The notes below the pieces were generated by a model, which was not told the DNA's origin, did no database searches, and saw only the letters and a list, made by a program, of their open reading frames with translations. The position numbers and the translations under genes were made by a program. Positions 5,274-5,944 of a DNA stretch of 5,944 nt are shown piece after piece (positions within the stretch are counted from its first letter, which is position 1; each line of letters starts with the position of its first letter). The stretch is taken from the NCBI GenBank assembly GCA_050433985.1, contig JBNPWE010000058.1:1-5944 (forward strand), in the 5' to 3' direction. The DNA comes from JACIYW01 sp014359745 (GTDB lineage: Bacteria > Pseudomonadota > Alphaproteobacteria > Rhodobacterales > Rhodobacteraceae).

Positions 5274-5503
5274 ACCGACCCCACAGCTTCGAGGGTTGGC
5301 AGGTCTGGGATCTGGTTGGCCGCCTTGGCGGGCAGCTGCGGGTGATCCCCGGCGCGGTGCTCGGCTGGGACATGGGGGCAGCGCTGGCGCTGGCGCAGGC
5401 GCTGGGCATTGACCCCCTGATCGCCGCCGAACTGCTGCCCGAGATCGAGGCGGTGATGGTGCGCAAACTCAACGAACAGATTGAAGGAGGCCGCGATGGC
5501 TGA
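4836..5503 (+). CDS. Tail assembly chaperone, -1 frameshifted long form (gpGT analogue)
   Basis: The predicted 222-aa product joins codons 1-115 (4836-5180) to the -1 frame from 5180, which runs to TGA at 5501-5503. After residues Lys114-Asn115 the fusion continues R-L-R-A-L-A-E-W. The extension (107 aa) looks like genuine protein: Cys132, Cys135, Cys139 and Cys142 form CxxC-x3-CxxC, then follow aromatic F-E-G-W-Q-V-W-D, L-G-G-Q-L-R, G-W-D-M-G-A-A-L-A-L and a helical end. The -1 frame upstream of the slip site is Arg-rich shadow sequence with no ribosome-bound start, so the extension has no credible start of its own. In lambda the T extension binds tape measure and tube proteins. The tape measure gene starts inside the last 8 nt of this frame, as expected for translational coupling. 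A sequencing or mutational frameshift is the alternative but is unlikely given the signal. Confidence 0.85.
5174..5180 (+). promoter_or_regulatory. -1 ribosomal frameshift slippery heptamer A AAA AAC
   Basis: The run is read in the chaperone frame as GAA AAA AAC, so A AAA AAC fits X XXY YYZ in correct phase. Both tRNAs can re-pair one base back. The next codon in the new frame is CGT (5180-5182). It is the only seven-A run in this GC-rich gene. Confidence 0.9.
5188..5219 (+). promoter_or_regulatory. Frameshift-stimulating stem-loop downstream of the slippery site
   Basis: CGCCC (5188-5192) pairs with GGGCG (5215-5219), UU (5193-5194) forms wobbles with GG (5213-5214), and GCUGAA (5195-5200) pairs with UUCAGC (5207-5212) around the 6-nt loop UGGCAC. 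The result is an unbroken 13-bp stem. The spacer from the heptamer is 7 nt (5181-5187), within the usual 5-9 nt window for stimulators. Confidence 0.85.
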
Positions 5504-5944
5504 AAAACGCGTGTCCGTCCGCCTCGCCGCAGTCGGCGGCCGCCAGGTGCGGGCCGAGCTGGAGGGCGTCGGTGCGGCTGGCGCGCGCGGCTTTGGCCGC
5601 CTGTCGAGCGAGATGGACATGGCCAATGCCCGCGTCGCGGCCTTCGCCCGCCGCGCCACGCTTGCCGCCGCTGCCGCAACTGCTGCGCTGGCCGCTGCCG
5701 GGGGTGCGATGATCCGCTCGGGTCTGCAGACGGTCGATGCACAGGCGAAACTCGCAGCCTCGCTCGACACGACAGTGGCGAGCATTCAGGTGCTGGAACG
5801 CGCGGGCGATCTGGCGGGCGTGTCGATGGGTCAGGTCGAACAGGCCACGGTGCAGCTGACGCGGCGGCTGAGCCAGGCGGCTTCCGGGACCGGCCCCGCA
5901 GTGGACGCTCTGCATCGCCTGCGGCTCTCGGCCGAGGATCTGCA
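5496..5944 (+). CDS. Phage tail tape measure protein, N-terminal part (runs off the window)
   Basis: The frame is open for 149 codons to the window end with no stop. Tape measure proteins set tail length and help DNA entry. The N-terminus begins M-A-E-K-R-V-S-V-R-L, an early strand followed by Gly/Ala-rich sequence with R-A-E-L-E-G-V-G, typical of lambda-type tape measures. A helix rich in Ala and Arg leads to a strongly hydrophobic Ala-rich segment at about residues 55-73. After that come helices with A-K-L-A-A-S-L-D-T-T and V-L-E-R-A-G-D-L-A-G, which resemble a motif common in phage tape measure N-domains. GGAGG (5486-5490) lies 5 nt before the ATG. The gene overlaps the long chaperone form by 8 nt, so translation is probably coupled. 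Confidence 0.85.
   Translation, partial: MAEKRVSVRLAAVGGRQVRAELEGVGAAGARGFGRLSSEMDMANARVAAFARRATLAAAAATAALAAAGGAMIRSGLQTVDAQAKLAASLDTTVASIQVLERAGDLAGVSMGQVEQATVQLTRRLSQAASGTGPAVDALHRLRLSAEDL

Noticed and set aside
5036..5503. A separate gene starting at 5036 in the -1 frame
   Set aside because: The first 48 codons are Arg-rich shadow of the chaperone with no ribosome binding site; protein-like sequence begins only at the slip site, so frameshifting explains it better.
4219..5742. 507-codon minus-strand open frame across the esterase end, chaperone and tape measure start
   Set aside because: Low-complexity Arg/Pro/Ser sequence opposite recognisable genes; a GC-rich shadow.
4826..5785. 319-codon minus-strand open frame opposite chaperone and tape measure
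   Set aside because: Composition is Ala/Ser/Arg-rich without motifs, and it lies opposite the frameshift signal and both tail genes.

Overview
The window is GC-rich (somewhat lower between about 72 and 1470) and looks like part of a siphovirus-type prophage in an alphaproteobacterium, most likely Rhodobacteraceae (Paracoccus/Rhodobacter-like). This host call rests on codon use, the style of the tail proteins and the alphaproteobacterial look of the L,D-transpeptidase. It is inference, since no marker gene is present.

Layout. Positions 1-71 hold the last 22 codons of an unidentified plus-strand gene. Positions 167-1301 hold two minus-strand envelope genes: a 123-aa secreted protein of unknown function (930-1301) and, downstream of it, a lipoprotein-type YkuD L,D-transpeptidase (167-868). 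A long interrupted hairpin (885-935) lies between them. From 1472 to the end the window reads as a tail morphogenesis module on the plus strand: probable tail terminator (1472-1894), tail tube protein (1919-2860), tail assembly chaperone with a frameshifted long form (4836-5273 and 4836-5503), and the first 149 codons of the tape measure protein (5496 to beyond 5944). Between the tail tube and chaperone genes, where few or no genes are normally found, sits a 422-aa SGNH/SASA-type esterase (3290-4558). It is flanked by 429 bp and 277 bp of non-coding DNA rich in inverted and tandem repeats.

How it works together. The terminator, tube, chaperone and tape measure proteins build a long non-contractile tail. 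The chaperone gene carries a textbook -1 programmed ribosomal frameshift signal: heptamer A AAA AAC at 5174-5180, a 7-nt spacer, then a 13-bp stem-loop at 5188-5219. It should yield a 145-aa short form and a 222-aa extended form, equivalent to lambda gpG and gpGT. The extension carries a CxxC-x3-CxxC cluster. The esterase and the L,D-transpeptidase pair look like accessory (moron-type) genes set into the tail module. The esterase may act on O-acetylated surface polysaccharide, and the minus-strand pair may alter the host envelope. Alternatively, the minus-strand pair marks a boundary or rearrangement of a degraded prophage.

The strongest observation is the frameshift signal. The most unusual ones are the esterase inside the tail core and the opposite-strand envelope genes directly upstream of the tail terminator.
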